NCBI GenBank assembly: GCA_047967505.1
Contig: CM106539.1
From: Dipteris shenzhenensis
Lineage: Eukaryota; Polypodiophyta; Polypodiopsida; Gleicheniales
Direction: 5' to 3' (one strand)
DNA: 64,000 nucleotides
In this document: in pieces, positions 1 to 10,299 of the stretch
Numbering within the stretch: the stretch's first letter is position 1
How the letters are laid out: the number at the start of each line of letters is the position of its first letter
Position numbers and translations under genes: made by a program
The notes under the pieces: generated by a model
Seen by the model: the letters and a program-made list of their open reading frames with translations, nothing else
Told to the model about the DNA's origin: nothing
Databases searched by the model: none

Positions 1-1
1 A

Positions 2-1477
2 CTTTGTACCATCTGTACAGGCGACCATAGATGGTTCGATTATCCCAAGCGACCAAAGCAAAATTCCAATATGGAACCTAGCACTTCCCAAAAAGAAGAT
101 GCTACCTCAGCACAAGACAAGAAAGGCAAAGCTGTTCGAATGGCGAATACCATCCACCTGAGCCTTGCCAGCAACCCCGAACCTTCCCTGGCCACTCAAG
201 TACTTTGTGTTCAAGGATCGATTCCTGGAACAACGGTCACCATCCTCATCACCAATGGCTGTTCTCATAATTTCCTAGCCAATTCTGTGGTCGATAAACT
301 TCAGTTGACCACCAGTCCTAGTCTCATGGACTATCAGATTGAACTCGCAAATGGAACAACTTTCTTGTGCAACACCAGGATTAAAAACTTGTCTTTTCGC
401 ATCCAACATTATACGGACAAGTTGAACTTCGACATTATGCCTCTTTCTCGGTACGATGTCATACTCGGACAACAGTGGCTCTACGACTATGATCCATCAA
501 TCAGCTTTCGCAGCTATACTATCCAGTTTGTCCACCAGGGAAAACTTATTGAGCTAACTGGTTCTAGGGACTCTCCTTCAACCCCAGTTGCCTCTGCCCT
601 ACAAGTAAAGAAGTGGGTTCGTAAACGCCAAGTAAAGACTTCACTTCTGTTGGTTACGGCAGTAGAGGAGACACCAACAAAGGATCCTCCTGAATACCTC
701 AACCAACCTTTTTTCCAACCCTACCTGGATCTTTTTCCACAGGAATTGCCAAAGCAGTTACCACCTCGACGACCAGTGGATCACCCAATCGAACTTATTC
801 CCGGCAGTAATCCACTGTCGAAACCTCCTTATCGGGTTTCTCACACTCAAAATGAAGAAATCCAAAGACAGGTCACCGAACTACTCGACAAAGGTCACAT
901 TTGGCCCAGTCGCAGCCCTTTCGGATCTCCTGTACTACTTGTGGAAAAAAAGAATAAGTCAATGCACCTCTGCATCGACTATCGAGCCCTCAACAAGCTC
1001 AGTATCAAAAACAAGTATCCATTGCCTCGCATCGATGACCTCTTCGATCAACTTCTACATGCAACACAATTCTCCAAGATTGATCTTCGTTCAGGTTATC
1101 ATCAAATTCGCATACGAGAAGGCGATGAGTACAAGACAGCTTTTCGAACAAAGTATGGACACTATGAATGTTTGGTCATGCCTTTTGGGTTAAACAATGC
1201 CCCGGCCACATTCATGACATTAATGAACGACATCTTCAGGTCTTTCCTCGATAAGTTCGTCATCGTTTACCTCGATGACATCCTCGTTTTTAGCAAATCC
1301 CTACATGAGCACAAACAACATCTTCACCAAGTTTTTGAAGTTCTCCGCGCAAATTCTCTCTACATCAACATTGAGAAGAGTGAGTTCTTCAAGACCCAAC
1401 TTGAATATTTGGGACATGTTATTTCAGCTCAAGGTATCTCTGTGGATCCCAAGAAGGTCGAGGTAATCCGAAATTGA
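2..1477 (+). pseudogene. Ty3/gypsy Gag-Pol fragment: zinc knuckle, protease region, reverse transcriptase
   Basis: The frame is open from base 2, so the 5' part lies outside the window; the first ATG is at 71. Bases 5-46 encode a Gag CCHC-like knuckle ([14 protein letters not shown]) whose last Cys is Tyr. The protease region follows: the usual D-[ST]-G active site is replaced by TNG ([10 protein letters not shown]), so the catalytic Asp is absent, while the LGQQWL flap-side motif near 466 remains. The RT domain runs from about 870 to 1470, with [36 protein letters not shown] and the catalytic YLDD at 1268-1279. The frame stops at 1477 right after the RT-connection motif VEVIRN, where RNase H should begin. 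The order Gag-PR-RT identifies Ty3/gypsy; the chromodomain-like tail downstream suggests a chromovirus. It cannot be autonomous. Confidence 0.9.
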
Positions 1478-2224
1478 CCCAAGAAATGCTTCGACATTAT
1501 GTTCAGTCACGCCTAGCAGCTTGGGAAGAGTATCTACCACTCCTTGAGTTTGCTTATAATAACTCTTTCCATAGTGCCATCAGCATGACTCCATTCCAAG
1601 CAGCTTATGGACACACTCCGCTTGTACCAACGAATTTTGTACTTCAACATCGAGTGGCCCTAGCTGATCAACTGGTTCAAGAAATGCAAGACATTCTACT
1701 GCAAGTCAAGGATCATATGCGAAAAGCGCAAGAGCGGTATCAACGGTCTACCAACAAACATAGACGTCACCTGGAATTTAACACTGGTGACATGGTGCTC
1801 TTATTTGTAGCCCCACATCGCTATAAGACGGTTAAGTCTGTGTTTCCTAAGTTGCGACCACGATACTATGGACCTTTTCCGGATCGTCAAGAAAAATTCA
1901 CCTTTAAGTTACAAATTGGAATTACCACCATCATGGGGTAAAATCCATCCAACATTTCATATTTCTTGGCTAAAGCCGTACATTCCAGGCGATGAAGCAG
2001 TTCCTCCTGCAGGTGATTATGTCCCAGAAATCGAAGACGATTATGTTCTCCTTATTCCTGAGCGTATTCTGGACCATCGACAGCGAGAGACTCGACATCG
2101 ACTTATCACGGAATTCCTTGTTCTTTGGCGAGATCTGGACGACTCCGACGCTACTTGGCAGTCTGATGAAGACTTACAACAGTACCCTGACCTTTTACAG
2201 CAATATTTTCAGAATTTACAGTGA
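1474..2224 (+). pseudogene. Ty3/gypsy integrase C-terminal region and chromodomain-like tail (frameshifted)
   Basis: Directly after the truncated RT comes the end of a gypsy integrase (TQEMLRHYV, LLEFAYNNSFHSAI, MTPFQAAYG), then the GPY/F-type module (PKLRPRYYGPF). Near 1878 the frame shifts by one: the first frame ends at 1941, while the second (1868-2224) continues with YKLELP, HPTFHISWLKPY and a chromodomain-like tail (LVLWRDLDDSDATW). RNase H and the integrase catalytic core, normally well over 1 kb, are missing between 1474 and the preceding RT. The join is compatible with a microhomology deletion (a short TTG is plausible at both ends). Such tails are thought to steer integration to particular chromatin; this copy is dead. 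Confidence 0.85.
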
Positions 2225-2267
2225 TATTTTCTACATTAGTTCATTATCTCCACCAGGGTCTTCTTTT

Positions 2268-2740
2268 GAGTGGGAGGGGATGTCACGATCTCTGACGTAT
2301 TCCTTTCTTTATTTCTAGACTTATGGATGGTTTGATGAATGAACACTTGTGGAAGGGTATGCCCTTTCGACGGGGAAGGGTATGCCCTTTCGATGGGACA
2401 CTTGCCCTTTCGACGGGACACTTCCTAATGAGGCATAACCCTTCACAAGAGACATTCTAATGAAGAGACATTCCTATTGTAATGTACCCTCTCATCAAGG
2501 GTCACACCCTTCACAAGGGGTACACACCTCTTCATGCACATACCCTTTGGAGTACACACCTTTTCATGTGTGACTCTTCACTCTCTATATAAGAGAGGCC
2601 CAATTGTATGGATGACGACATCCACCCTACAGACATTCAAGCAATACAATTATTCCTTGTTCTCTGCTATCTCAGTCTCTTTTCTGTTCCTTAGCACATT
2701 TCTAAATATAGTAAATCTAGGATTTCTTACAGTATAAACA
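2268..2740 (+). mobile_element. Polypurine tract and 3' LTR of the gypsy element
   Basis: A polypurine tract (GAGTGGGAGGGGA, 2268-2280) lies downstream of the pol stop and is followed at once by TGTCACGATC at 2281, a typical LTR start. Inside are a TATA box (TATATAAG, 2586-2593) and several imperfect copies of a CCCTTTCGACGGG word between about 2356 and 2425. The right end is uncertain: no second LTR is available for comparison. About 2740 is a guess; the LTR could run to about 2840. Confidence 0.65.
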
Positions 2741-3903
2741 TATGCTCTCACACATACAAATCCACACACCCACACATACTTGAGCATCCATTTATACAAA
2801 GTCTATATGCTAAGTTTGTGTCGGCACTCCGGACATGAAGGGCAGACTCAGCCATGACGAAGGCTAGCACTAAAGGAGAAGGCTAACCAAAAAGTAGTCC
2901 AAAATCTCTTCAATTCAAGTTCCAACTAGCATACTACAGAGTGAATCAAGTGACTCACATTCAAGGAGTTGGTCCTAGTGTTCTCAGCTAAGAGAATGGA
3001 GGGTGAAGATCTTCCAAGAAAACAAAGGATGAGGCTTCATTGCAAAGGCATTCAGCATGGCTGTGCAAGGAAGCCATTCCATGGAGGCCTTGTTGCAGCA
3101 TATTGGAGAGAGATGTGATAGAACCGATTACAGGCTTAGTATTGGAGATTAGGGAGCCACAAGAGGCGGAGAGAATGGTGGTCAGCTTGGAAGACTTGCG
3201 ATTTGACCCCGAGCAAGCTCATCAGCAGCTTTGCTCCGAAGAAAGCTGGATTCTGTTTCACGGTGTTTGAAGGGATCTAAGTGGAGAGCCAAACGATCTC
3301 TCTCCACAAGATTCATGGACCAAGTGTGCAGATGGTGGCAAATAACGGGCAAGGTTGAAACAGACCCTTGATGCATGGTGCTTGGCAGGATCCAGTTCTA
3401 GCTTACGAGAGGGATAGTTGGTGGGCAGTCATCCACCTCTTCAAGGTTGGCCCGATCTTCAGTCGAGGTCACAAGATGGTTATTCAATGATTGGACATAA
3501 TGGCAGTACCTAGGGATCTCAAAGAGTCTGACGAGCTAGTGACTCAAGCTGGTGCTGGAGGAAAGATGCCAACTGGTCTAATGTTAAGGGTCATCTGGTG
3601 GCTCACATGAGGTTTCAGAGGATAGCTGTGCTTCTTCGTCAGTTTTTTAGAGCAGTGTCACTGGCCTATGATCCTTCAGATTGTTCATGGACGAGACCGC
3701 AATTTTTTAAGCAACTAATTTCCATAATCAGTTGGAATATGTGGAGGCTCTATGCCACATCATTAGAATATGTCTCCCGAGGGGTGGGTGTAGACCCAGA
3801 TTGTCAATTTCCCACATGTGAGACCCAATACGAGGACCATAAGGATTGACACCTCCCAAAGATTAGGGCATGTATGGATTGCCACGTGCAGTATTTGAGG
3901 CTG

Positions 3904-3953
3904 CTACGAGGGCAAATCTATGGCCAAGGCTGGCCATAGATTTGCCCTCGTAG
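3904..3953. repeat. Perfect 23-bp inverted repeat with 4-nt loop
   Basis: Bases 3904-3926 are the exact reverse complement of 3931-3953, separated by AGGC. Pairing stops just outside 3904/3953. The surroundings are not otherwise palindromic. Confidence 0.95.
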
Positions 3954-4023
3954 TTGCCTGACATGTTGGCCGCGTAGTTGCCATATAGACCATATAAGCA
4001 ACGTAGTTGCCTGACATGTTGGC
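3949..4023. repeat. Direct repeat, 22 bp, 53-bp period
   Basis: The 22-mer starting CGTAGTTGCCTGACATG occurs at 3949-3970 and exactly again at 4002-4023. A shorter piece (GCGTAGTTGCC) lies between them. The first copy overlaps the right arm of the hairpin at 3904-3953. Confidence 0.9.
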
Positions 4024-4656
4024 AGCAGATCAGCATGCCACATGGGGAACAATGCAGACCCAGCCACATGGGCTGGAAGGCCAACCATATGGGCAGGCCT
4101 AGAGGGATTTTTAGGGCCTGGAGGGCACTGGAAAGGATCCAGATCTGCCATTATGAAGTCAGACAGCTAAGAGGCCTGGTCAACCATAGTTTGGTCTGCT
4201 TGGGGGGAGCTGGTAGCTTGGCTATACGACCAGAGGAAAGCCTATATCTATGAGACAGCCCTATCAGCTGTCAGCTACTGAGGTTGCTTATCTTATTTCT
4301 CTCAACAATGCCATGGCACAAACATCCTGTAAGGTAAAATAATTTCCATCTGAGTTGTCAACAAAGCTTTGCAGGTGGAACAACGCTAGTACATCTTCTA
4401 CTCCTTTCAGACCTGTCTAGTGAGATAATAAATTCAATATAAAGGTGTTGACTCCGCCCTCCCTACTGTCTAGTAACATAACAACCTCAGCCATCATGTC
4501 CCACGTTCATGGCATGGGTTCACTCTACTCGTGTGAACAGAGAGCACAAACATAGAACTTCTCCGTGGCAAAACAATTCTAGGAGAGCTGTTTTTCAAAG
4601 AATCTGTCGAGATGGTTTGGGGTACACCTTCCAGAATGCCCAGTACATAGATACCC

Positions 4657-4680
4657 AGAGAGAGAGAGAGAGAGAGAGAG
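4657..4680. repeat. (AG)12 microsatellite
   Basis: Uninterrupted AG dinucleotide run in non-coding sequence. Confidence 0.95.
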
Positions 4681-5650
4681 ATGGATGTATTTGATCTTTG
4701 TTTCAGATAATGCAAGAAGGGAGGCAGCAGGATCACAGGTTTCCACTGGGATTGACAAATCCATAAATATCCTTTAAGAGAGATGTATTTCACCTTTGTT
4801 TCAGGAGAAGGTAGCAAAACAGGTGGATTACATAGCCATCCCTAGCTTTATGACAAAAGCCTGATGAGAACTAGGCACAGCATTTAGGCTCTGTACCTCA
4901 TCGGAGAATATAGCCACTTGCAATTTCTTTTTCACATACATATGATCAAAAGATGTCTCCTGTACTGAAGTCACTCCATATTTACGCAAAGGATTCTGCA
5001 AGGTAACCAGGAGCAACCAGCTATATGAATTGATTAGCTCCTCTCATTATAGGAGATGCCTCCTTGGACCAGACCATTTCTGTGACTTACACGCTGATTG
5101 TTTTTATACTGTGACAAACCCTGCGTTCTTGCCAAGCCTTCTTTTTCTTATTTTTCGCACATCAAAATGACAAGATTATTTCCATCCTACAATATAGCAA
5201 ACATGCAGAAATGCTTCACTATGAACAAAAGCAATGAAATGTCACACAGAAAAGGCCAAAAGGAAAAAGAACACCCCTGAAAGACAGAGACCATCAAGAT
5301 TCTCCCTTAAGCTTTAACTATCATTTTCTTAAGTAAAGGCTCAGGCACTTCTTCTGAAGACCGAACAAGTCTATATCAAAGAGAGAAAAGCTATAAGAAG
5401 TCAAATGCATTCACCACTAGAAATGTAGTATCAGACTTCAGTCAGTCACCCAAAAGCTACAAGCCATCAACGACATCGTGCATAGCAAGGCTAGCGATTG
5501 ACAATACATACCAACATGATCAGCACTCAACTGTGACTAAAACTCGTTGGTGATCTATGCTCTCATGCATGCACACATGCTTATAGATTGACCAAACAAG
5601 CACTGAAGAAATACATCTGAAATATACTTGCTTAACAGACAGAACCTCAC

Positions 5651-6553
5651 CTGCAGCCATGTGCCTGCAGCAGCAAGGGAGGAAAGCATCCCAGAGAATA
5701 GTAATGAATCCCTGCCGTCGAAATAGCCAGCTGTCAAAATCCCTTTTTGCATGGTGTGGCTGACATGAGAACCCACCAGAAAAGCTCCTGAGAACTCCAA
5801 CACTGCTGCAATAAGCACAGCTTGACGCAGAGTAAGAGCACCCGAACCTACTGATGTCCCCATGGCATTTGCCACATCATTGGCACCTATATTCCACGCC
5901 ATATAAAATCCACAAAGTAGCGTGACATAAGAAAGCACCCTAGTTTTCATCATTATTCCTGCAGCCACTGAATTAAGCAATAATGGCAACACAAGCGCTG
6001 CAAATGAGATAGCGGCAGTGATGCCAAAGGCTGTCCTAGAAGAGATATCGAAAGCTTCTGCCATTCCTTCCATTCCTCTACGAGAGCCTACTTTCTCACC
6101 ACCTCCTGAGTCAACTCGAGTATCACTGTTCTTTTCAATCACTAGTGAAATATTATCCATGTAGTGCTTGATATCCTTTTTCCCAGAGTTTTCATCGAGG
6201 TTGCCCTCATCTGCCTCAGCGAATGAGGATAACGCCGCCTGAATTCTGAAAGCCCTAGCATTATGACAATATCTATTTGGTTTACCAGAGCCAGAATGTG
6301 GCTTGCTCCACGCTACAATTCCAAAGCTGGAGCCTCTGCTTGTAAGCCTCGTGCTGCGACTAGCTCCATACAAGTGTAAGCACAGGTGATACTGCACCTT
6401 GTAACACTTACCAGTTCCAAAGGGATTCAGAGACCTGATTCGGGACTGTAAAACACAGAAGTGGAAAGAACTTCTCTCCAATGGCTGTAAACGAACATTG
6501 GCAGATTTGAAAGGTGCTCTGTTTTGAGAAATGAAGCGTATCGGTACCTCCAT
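5651..6553 (-). CDS. PHT2;1: Plastid phosphate transporter, exon 1 (PHT2;1-type, PHO4 family)
   Basis: Encodes the first 301 residues of an inorganic phosphate transporter of the plant PHT2 type, an inner chloroplast-envelope carrier taking Pi into plastids. Residues 1 to about 140 are Ser/Arg-rich with few acids at first, like a transit peptide followed by a variable linker. From about 150 the family body begins (GMAEAFDISS), with hydrophobic segments near 172-195 and 200-217, and the PHO4 signature MAWNIGANDVANAMGTSVG at 218-236, then SGALTLRQA, VLEFSGAFL and HTMQKGIL. The exon ends in phase 0 after AAAGTWLQ at a good donor (CAG|GTGAGG, intron from 5650 downward). The start is the first Met after an in-frame TAA at 6611-6613. 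The rest of the protein, including the second PHO4 repeat, is not visible to the left, so the gene has a very long first intron or is truncated. Confidence 0.88.
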
Positions 6554-6610
6554 TGGGCATCCAATTTCACTCGATGTGTAGAGCCAACCTGATTCGAGTG
6601 TCTCGATAGT

Positions 6611-7120
6611 TTACGCTACCTGAATGCATTCCTTAGAATAAATGGTGCACAAAAAAGCTTTCTTGCCTTGCGCAAAGCGCAGGTTGTACCATGCTCCCAT
6701 AAATATGATAAAACAAGGGCCAAATTTGGGACGGCCGATAGTCAAGTATTGCTTCAATAGCTCCGTATATAGCTTGAATACAACAATGCCGCTCCGGCAT
6801 TGAAGTGGGAACGAAAAGAATGCGAAAGGCAGGCTCTCGTACGTGAAACAAAGGGTCGAACCCGTCTTGCGATCAATTTCTCTGCCCGCCGCATCGGTAC
6901 GCACAGAGTAGAACTCGCGACGCGCACTCTCACCTATGAATGCAGCTATGTGAAGAAGGTCGGAGGCAGCGCACCAAAACGTGAGGCAGATGTAACAACA
7001 GCCACGAAAAGGATCTAAACCCGAAAATGATGATGCGGTTGGAAGGAAGATGGAGAATGACGCCGATTCGCGAATGATTTCAGCAACGAAAATACCTATT
7101 TTACTGCCGGATCCAGCCAC
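6611..7120 (-). CDS. 169-codon upstream ORF of uncertain status, in frame with PHT2;1
   Basis: An ATG-initiated frame of 169 codons ends with TAA 57 nt before the PHT2;1 start and in the same reading frame. The product has no motif I recognise; it is Cys- and Phe-rich and does not look like a known domain. It lies where the 5' leader and promoter of the transporter would be. It may be a chance frame, an upstream ORF, or an older N-terminal extension closed by one stop. I favour a non-coding leader. Confidence 0.2.
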   Translation of the reverse strand: MAGSGSKIGIFVAEIIRESASFSIFLPTASSFSGLDPFRGCCYICLTFWCAASDLLHIAAFIGESARREFYSVRTDAAGREIDRKTGSTLCFTYESLPFAFFSFPLQCRSGIVVFKLYTELLKQYLTIGRPKFGPCFIIFMGAWYNLRFAQGKKAFLCTIYSKECIQVA

Positions 7121-7514
7121 GACGACACCAATTTACAGGTGAGAATCGAGTTAAAGGCTGCGGGAAGGGAAAAAGGGGTCGGGAAATGGATCGGAAAATT
7201 GCAGCGTGCCAGTCTGACAAGATGCACCCAGTTTTCGGCCAATCAACAAGCTCTACTGTGGATAGATCTTATTCTTTTTATTATCCTCATTTGATTTTCC
7301 AATATAAAAATATTTCTGCCGGTTTGTGGCCTGAAATCCCCTAGGATCCACATCACCTTGAATCTTGAATCTCGAATCTCTTCCTCCCTCTCTCCCCTCC
7401 ACTCCTTTGCACGGAGTCTTCTCTTGGAGAGCAAAGGAAGGCCCTTCCTTGAACTCTAAGGCCGCTAGCCCGCCCGGCCGTGGAGACCAATGTGGTGGTT
7501 CATACCAGGCAGTC

Positions 7515-7650
7515 TTAGGGTGTTTACACACTTGCCCGCCCGTAGGCACGCCCAATGCTCATGGACGGGCAAGATTGCCCATTCACAGCTTGCCCACGGT
7601 TCAGATGCATGTATGGCATCTTGGGTGCCCATAGTGTCTAAACACCCTTA
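7515..7650. mobile_element. Tourist-like MITE (PIF/Harbinger type), 130 bp with TTA duplication
   Basis: The element spans 7518-7647. Its ends are inverted repeats: GGGTGTTTACACAC at the left and GTGTCTAAACACCC at the right, 13 of 14 bases matching. It is flanked by TTA at 7515-7517 and 7648-7650. A 3-bp TTA duplication with G-rich ends is the hallmark of Tourist/PIF-Harbinger MITEs. The interior is non-coding and rich in GCCC words. Confidence 0.75.
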
Positions 7651-8375
7651 GTCTTTATTTAAAAAGTTTCCATTAAATGTCATGAAACGTTGATTGGTGT
7701 AGTGGAAGGATAGTCTTTTATGGGACATGCTAGTAGAGTTCGATCACCAATAACAACATTTCACGCCATTTTTTGGACAGTCGCCCATAGCATGGGCGGC
7801 CTTCACTGCCCCGACACCTTTTTCTATGATTTGTGTTCGAGCCCTCCTCTCCCATTGGTCCACGTGGGCGAACACCCCTTCTCTCCTCTTTTGGAGAGCG
7901 TCCGGGCGGGTGGTGTGAACCTGCCCTAAGGCACTCCAACTGGCATGCCTCCTCGCCTCTCACAAGCAAACTTTCAAAATCGCATACTAAATTAGTCGAG
8001 CCATCTGTCTGCCAAGCATTGTTTGCCCTCATAGCTCCATTCTCCATTCTCACATTTCCAATAGACACAACCATCACCATCTCCAAGACCTTCTCGCCAA
8101 TCTCCCCCTTCTACCCAGCTCTTTGCCGAGAAACAGACTTCCAAGAGGCCTCGCATGATAGCTACCTAGTCTGGCTGGAAAAACAAAGCACTACATCAAA
8201 GCAGGGCCATTTGTTGGCTTTGTTTTAGAAATTGAGCCCACGAGGAGAGCTACGCACGTCAAGGAGTCAATAGGAGCTGCCGTTGAAAGACACTATCAAG
8301 TCCGCAATCACCACGTGTCGCCTACGCAAGGGCCACACCCAAATAGTCCCACAATCATCCGCAGGTCTAATCCAT
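7651..8375. other. Non-coding region between MITE and LTR remnant
   Basis: No recognisable gene. Open frames of 60-130 codons occur on both strands without motifs. The right part (about 8230-8375) probably belongs to the internal leader of the LTR element whose primer site is at 8376-8387. Confidence 0.45.
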
Positions 8376-8622
8376 GCTCTAATACCATGTAGGCGCAGAA
8401 GGCGCCCCGTGTGCTCCTAGCCATGCAAAAGGCCTCTCTCTCCTCCCAAAAAAATCTTGGGTGGGATGATAGAGAGGGGTTCAAACAAGTCTTTTATATT
8501 CAAGCCCCCCAAGGAGGCACCAATGCATATGGGATTAGTTTCCCATGTGTCAACAACGTGCAAGCCCCCCTCTTCAACTCTTCAACTAACCATGCTGAGG
8601 GGTGAAGGCCACCACCTCCAAC

Positions 8623-8623
<1 letters not shown>
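8376..8623 (-). mobile_element. LTR-retrotransposon remnant: LTR (8388-8623) with primer-binding site
   Basis: Read on the minus strand, a 236-bp block starts TGTTGGAGGTGG and ends GCGCCTACA, with proper TG...CA termini. It is followed by TGGTATTAGAGC, the primer-binding site complementary to initiator tRNA-Met with one change (8376-8387). No coding region or second LTR is seen; the internal part to the left is lost or unrecognisable. Probably a copia fragment. Confidence 0.6.
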
Positions 8624-8627
<4 letters not shown>

Positions 8628-8665
<38 letters not shown>

Positions 8666-8687
8666 TGTGTGTGTGTGTGTGTGTGTT
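8628..8687. repeat. Compound (GA)n(GT)n microsatellite
   Basis: A GA run of about 34 bp passes directly into a GT run of about 25 bp. It lies between the LTR remnant and copy 0 of the PLE-like element. Confidence 0.95.
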
Positions 8688-8785
8688 TCAACCTACATTT
8701 CTACTACTCTTTATCATGTCTCAATCCAACATCCTTGATATATTCAGAATCGTATAACTTTAAAGTCTTTGAATCAAATATTCCT

Positions 8786-9185
8786 TTAATAAGTTCCTTT
8801 AAAGTCTTTAAAGTCTTTCAAATATTCCTTTAATGTGTTCTCAATCACAATTTCATTATCAATGGTACACACATGTCCCCATTCTATTTTAATGAATTTT
8901 CTAAAAGTACTATTTTCACACTGACAAATAATCTCTAACCCATCTCTGAATATTGTCCCAGGTTTACATGTAAAGATGTTAAATTCCCGGAGAACTGCCA
9001 AGCAATGTTAGTATCTTTTATGGAGTCAAACACATTATCCATCTTGTGGTGATGGAGAAAGTCTATAAAAAGTTTTTCTCTAGATTCTTCACAGCTAATA
9101 AAACTAGCTCCCTTATGTAATGAAATGTGAGAGAAGCCTTGCAGAATATAACCATATCACTAGCCTTCATAGATCAAGAAATCAA
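8786..9185 (-). pseudogene. RT-gene N-terminal fragments (copy 0)
   Basis: The frame 9001-8786 encodes NIFTCKPGTIFRDGLEIICQ and continues through FIKIEWGHVCTIDNEIVIEN, the conserved segment upstream of the RT palm in this family. The L codon after RDG is TTA; in the array it is TAA or TAG. The piece is joined upstream (9065-9080) to the LTFHYIREL segment of the N-terminal extension, skipping about 400 bp. No RT catalytic motifs remain. Confidence 0.6.
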
Positions 9186-9399
9186 GACAATTAGTAACTT
9201 CATTTTCTTGTATTAAGTGTGCTAAAATGCATCAATAAATGGCAATACATCATACATGCCTTCATGAATAAAACGAAGGAGTTGAAGGCAGCTTTCAGTA
9301 CCTTGTTTGGAAAGAATGCTGGTAAATTGTGCAGCATATACCAAATCCCATGGTCGTACCATAATGGTTGTGCTCTACGATCCATCTTTTACTCCAAAC

Positions 9400-9819
9400 A
9401 TATGCACTTGATAAAAGGTCTCCCAACATTACAGATATCATTCAGGTACTTAGGAGTCCTCCTTTCTCTTTCTGAAATCCGGCTCTTACACCTCCCAAAA
9501 ACACCCTCGAGGGAAGGGCATCTGCCTGTAGCAAATGCTGACATTGGGCAGAAGTTTGAAAGAGAATGGCTATGTGTGATGCTAATATTAAGCTCTACAC
9601 CTGGCTTTTTGCTTCCATTTTCAATGCTTTAGATGATTTAACAAGATCGGCCAGAAAAATCCACATATCTGGTGCAAAGGGTGCTAATAAATTCATACCA
9701 TCAAGTTCCCAAACTTTGTTATCATACGCCAACAATTCAGCTTCCAATACCTGTGGCGGGAAATAAGGGTTAGTACATGTATGCGTAGAGCCCTTTTTTG
9801 GAGTGACTGCAGTAGACAT
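9400..9819 (-). pseudogene. ORF1 C-terminal part (copy 0)
   Basis: The frame 9819-9595 (TPKKGSTHTCTNPYFPPQVL ... LLAPFAPDMWIFLADLVKSS) is the only ORF1 copy here that reads without break across VLEAELLAYDNKVWELDG; copies II-VIII carry extra A residues there. It ends at the UAG seen at this position in most copies. Beyond it lies the Cys/Arg-rich extension (PSxVGVFGRC...PKYLNDI). Upstream the frame runs into the untranslated block at a shared AGAGAATATT word, so the N-terminal half was deleted. Function unknown. Confidence 0.55.
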
Positions 9820-10299
9820 GAGTTGATATGAGAATATTGTCTCAGAGAATATTATAAATCATTACATTGGCCTTGCTGGAAGTAAAGAAGCCGTAATATT
9901 AGCAACTGAATATAAGTTGGAAGGGGACTATAAGGTGTCCCAATTCATTCATTAGTAGTCCTTCTTTTTTCCAAAAATCCCTTACAATCAGTTTTGATGG
10001 AAGGTGGTAAGATAAAAATTACTGTTCTGCCCAAAAACTTGCATAATCACAGCAGTAGCTAGAGATCACTGAGTTGTCTCAAAATTCCATGTTTATGGTA
10101 TGTATACCATTACAAAGGACAATCTACTCCCAAAAATCTCAGTATTAGCCAAAAGTTATAAACAAAAAATCAACTAATATCATATCATAGGATGATTATA
10201 TGCATCTATCCATTCCGCCAGTAGTATATAGTGTGCCAGTATCATCTTCATAAACCTTCATCAGCAAATCTGGTTGAGAAGTGTGCCAACTCACTTCTC

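Larger units (their letters stand above)
2741..5650. other. Non-coding stretch; probably part of PHT2;1 intron 1 plus decayed repeats
   Basis: No convincing coding region: open frames here are short, lack recognisable motifs and overlap on both strands. I looked on the minus strand for the continuation of the phosphate transporter (the segment usually following WLQ, with the second PHO4 signature) and did not see it, so the first intron appears longer than 5.6 kb or the gene is truncated. The stretch contains a hairpin (3904-3953), a 22-bp direct repeat (3949-4023) and a GA microsatellite (4657-4680). Confidence 0.5.
8690..10295 (-). mobile_element. Copy 0: isolated, internally deleted copy of the RT/ORF1 element
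   Basis: Read on the minus strand this contains, in order: the 5' untranslated block (10295-9830), the C-terminal half of ORF1 (9819-9400), the leader before RT (9400-9190), a short piece of the RT N-terminal extension (about 9180-9080), the RT N-terminal region (9065-8786) and, after another deletion, a scrap of untranslated block (8755-8690). ORF1 and RT lie on one strand here, which supports collinearity as the ancestral order. Copy 0 keeps two ancestral-looking features lost in the array: a sense TTA codon where array copies have a stop (near 8940) and an unslipped A-run in ORF1 (near 9725). Confidence 0.7.

Noticed and set aside
3040-4253. Short host-like ORFs (3040-3270, 3598-3849, 3978-4253)
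   Set aside because: Under 92 codons, no motifs, overlapping frames on both strands and no splice-site support.
7253-8228. ORFs of 89-131 codons around the MITE
   Set aside because: They cross MITE ends or low-complexity Pro/Ser stretches, exist on both strands at once and contain no recognisable domain.
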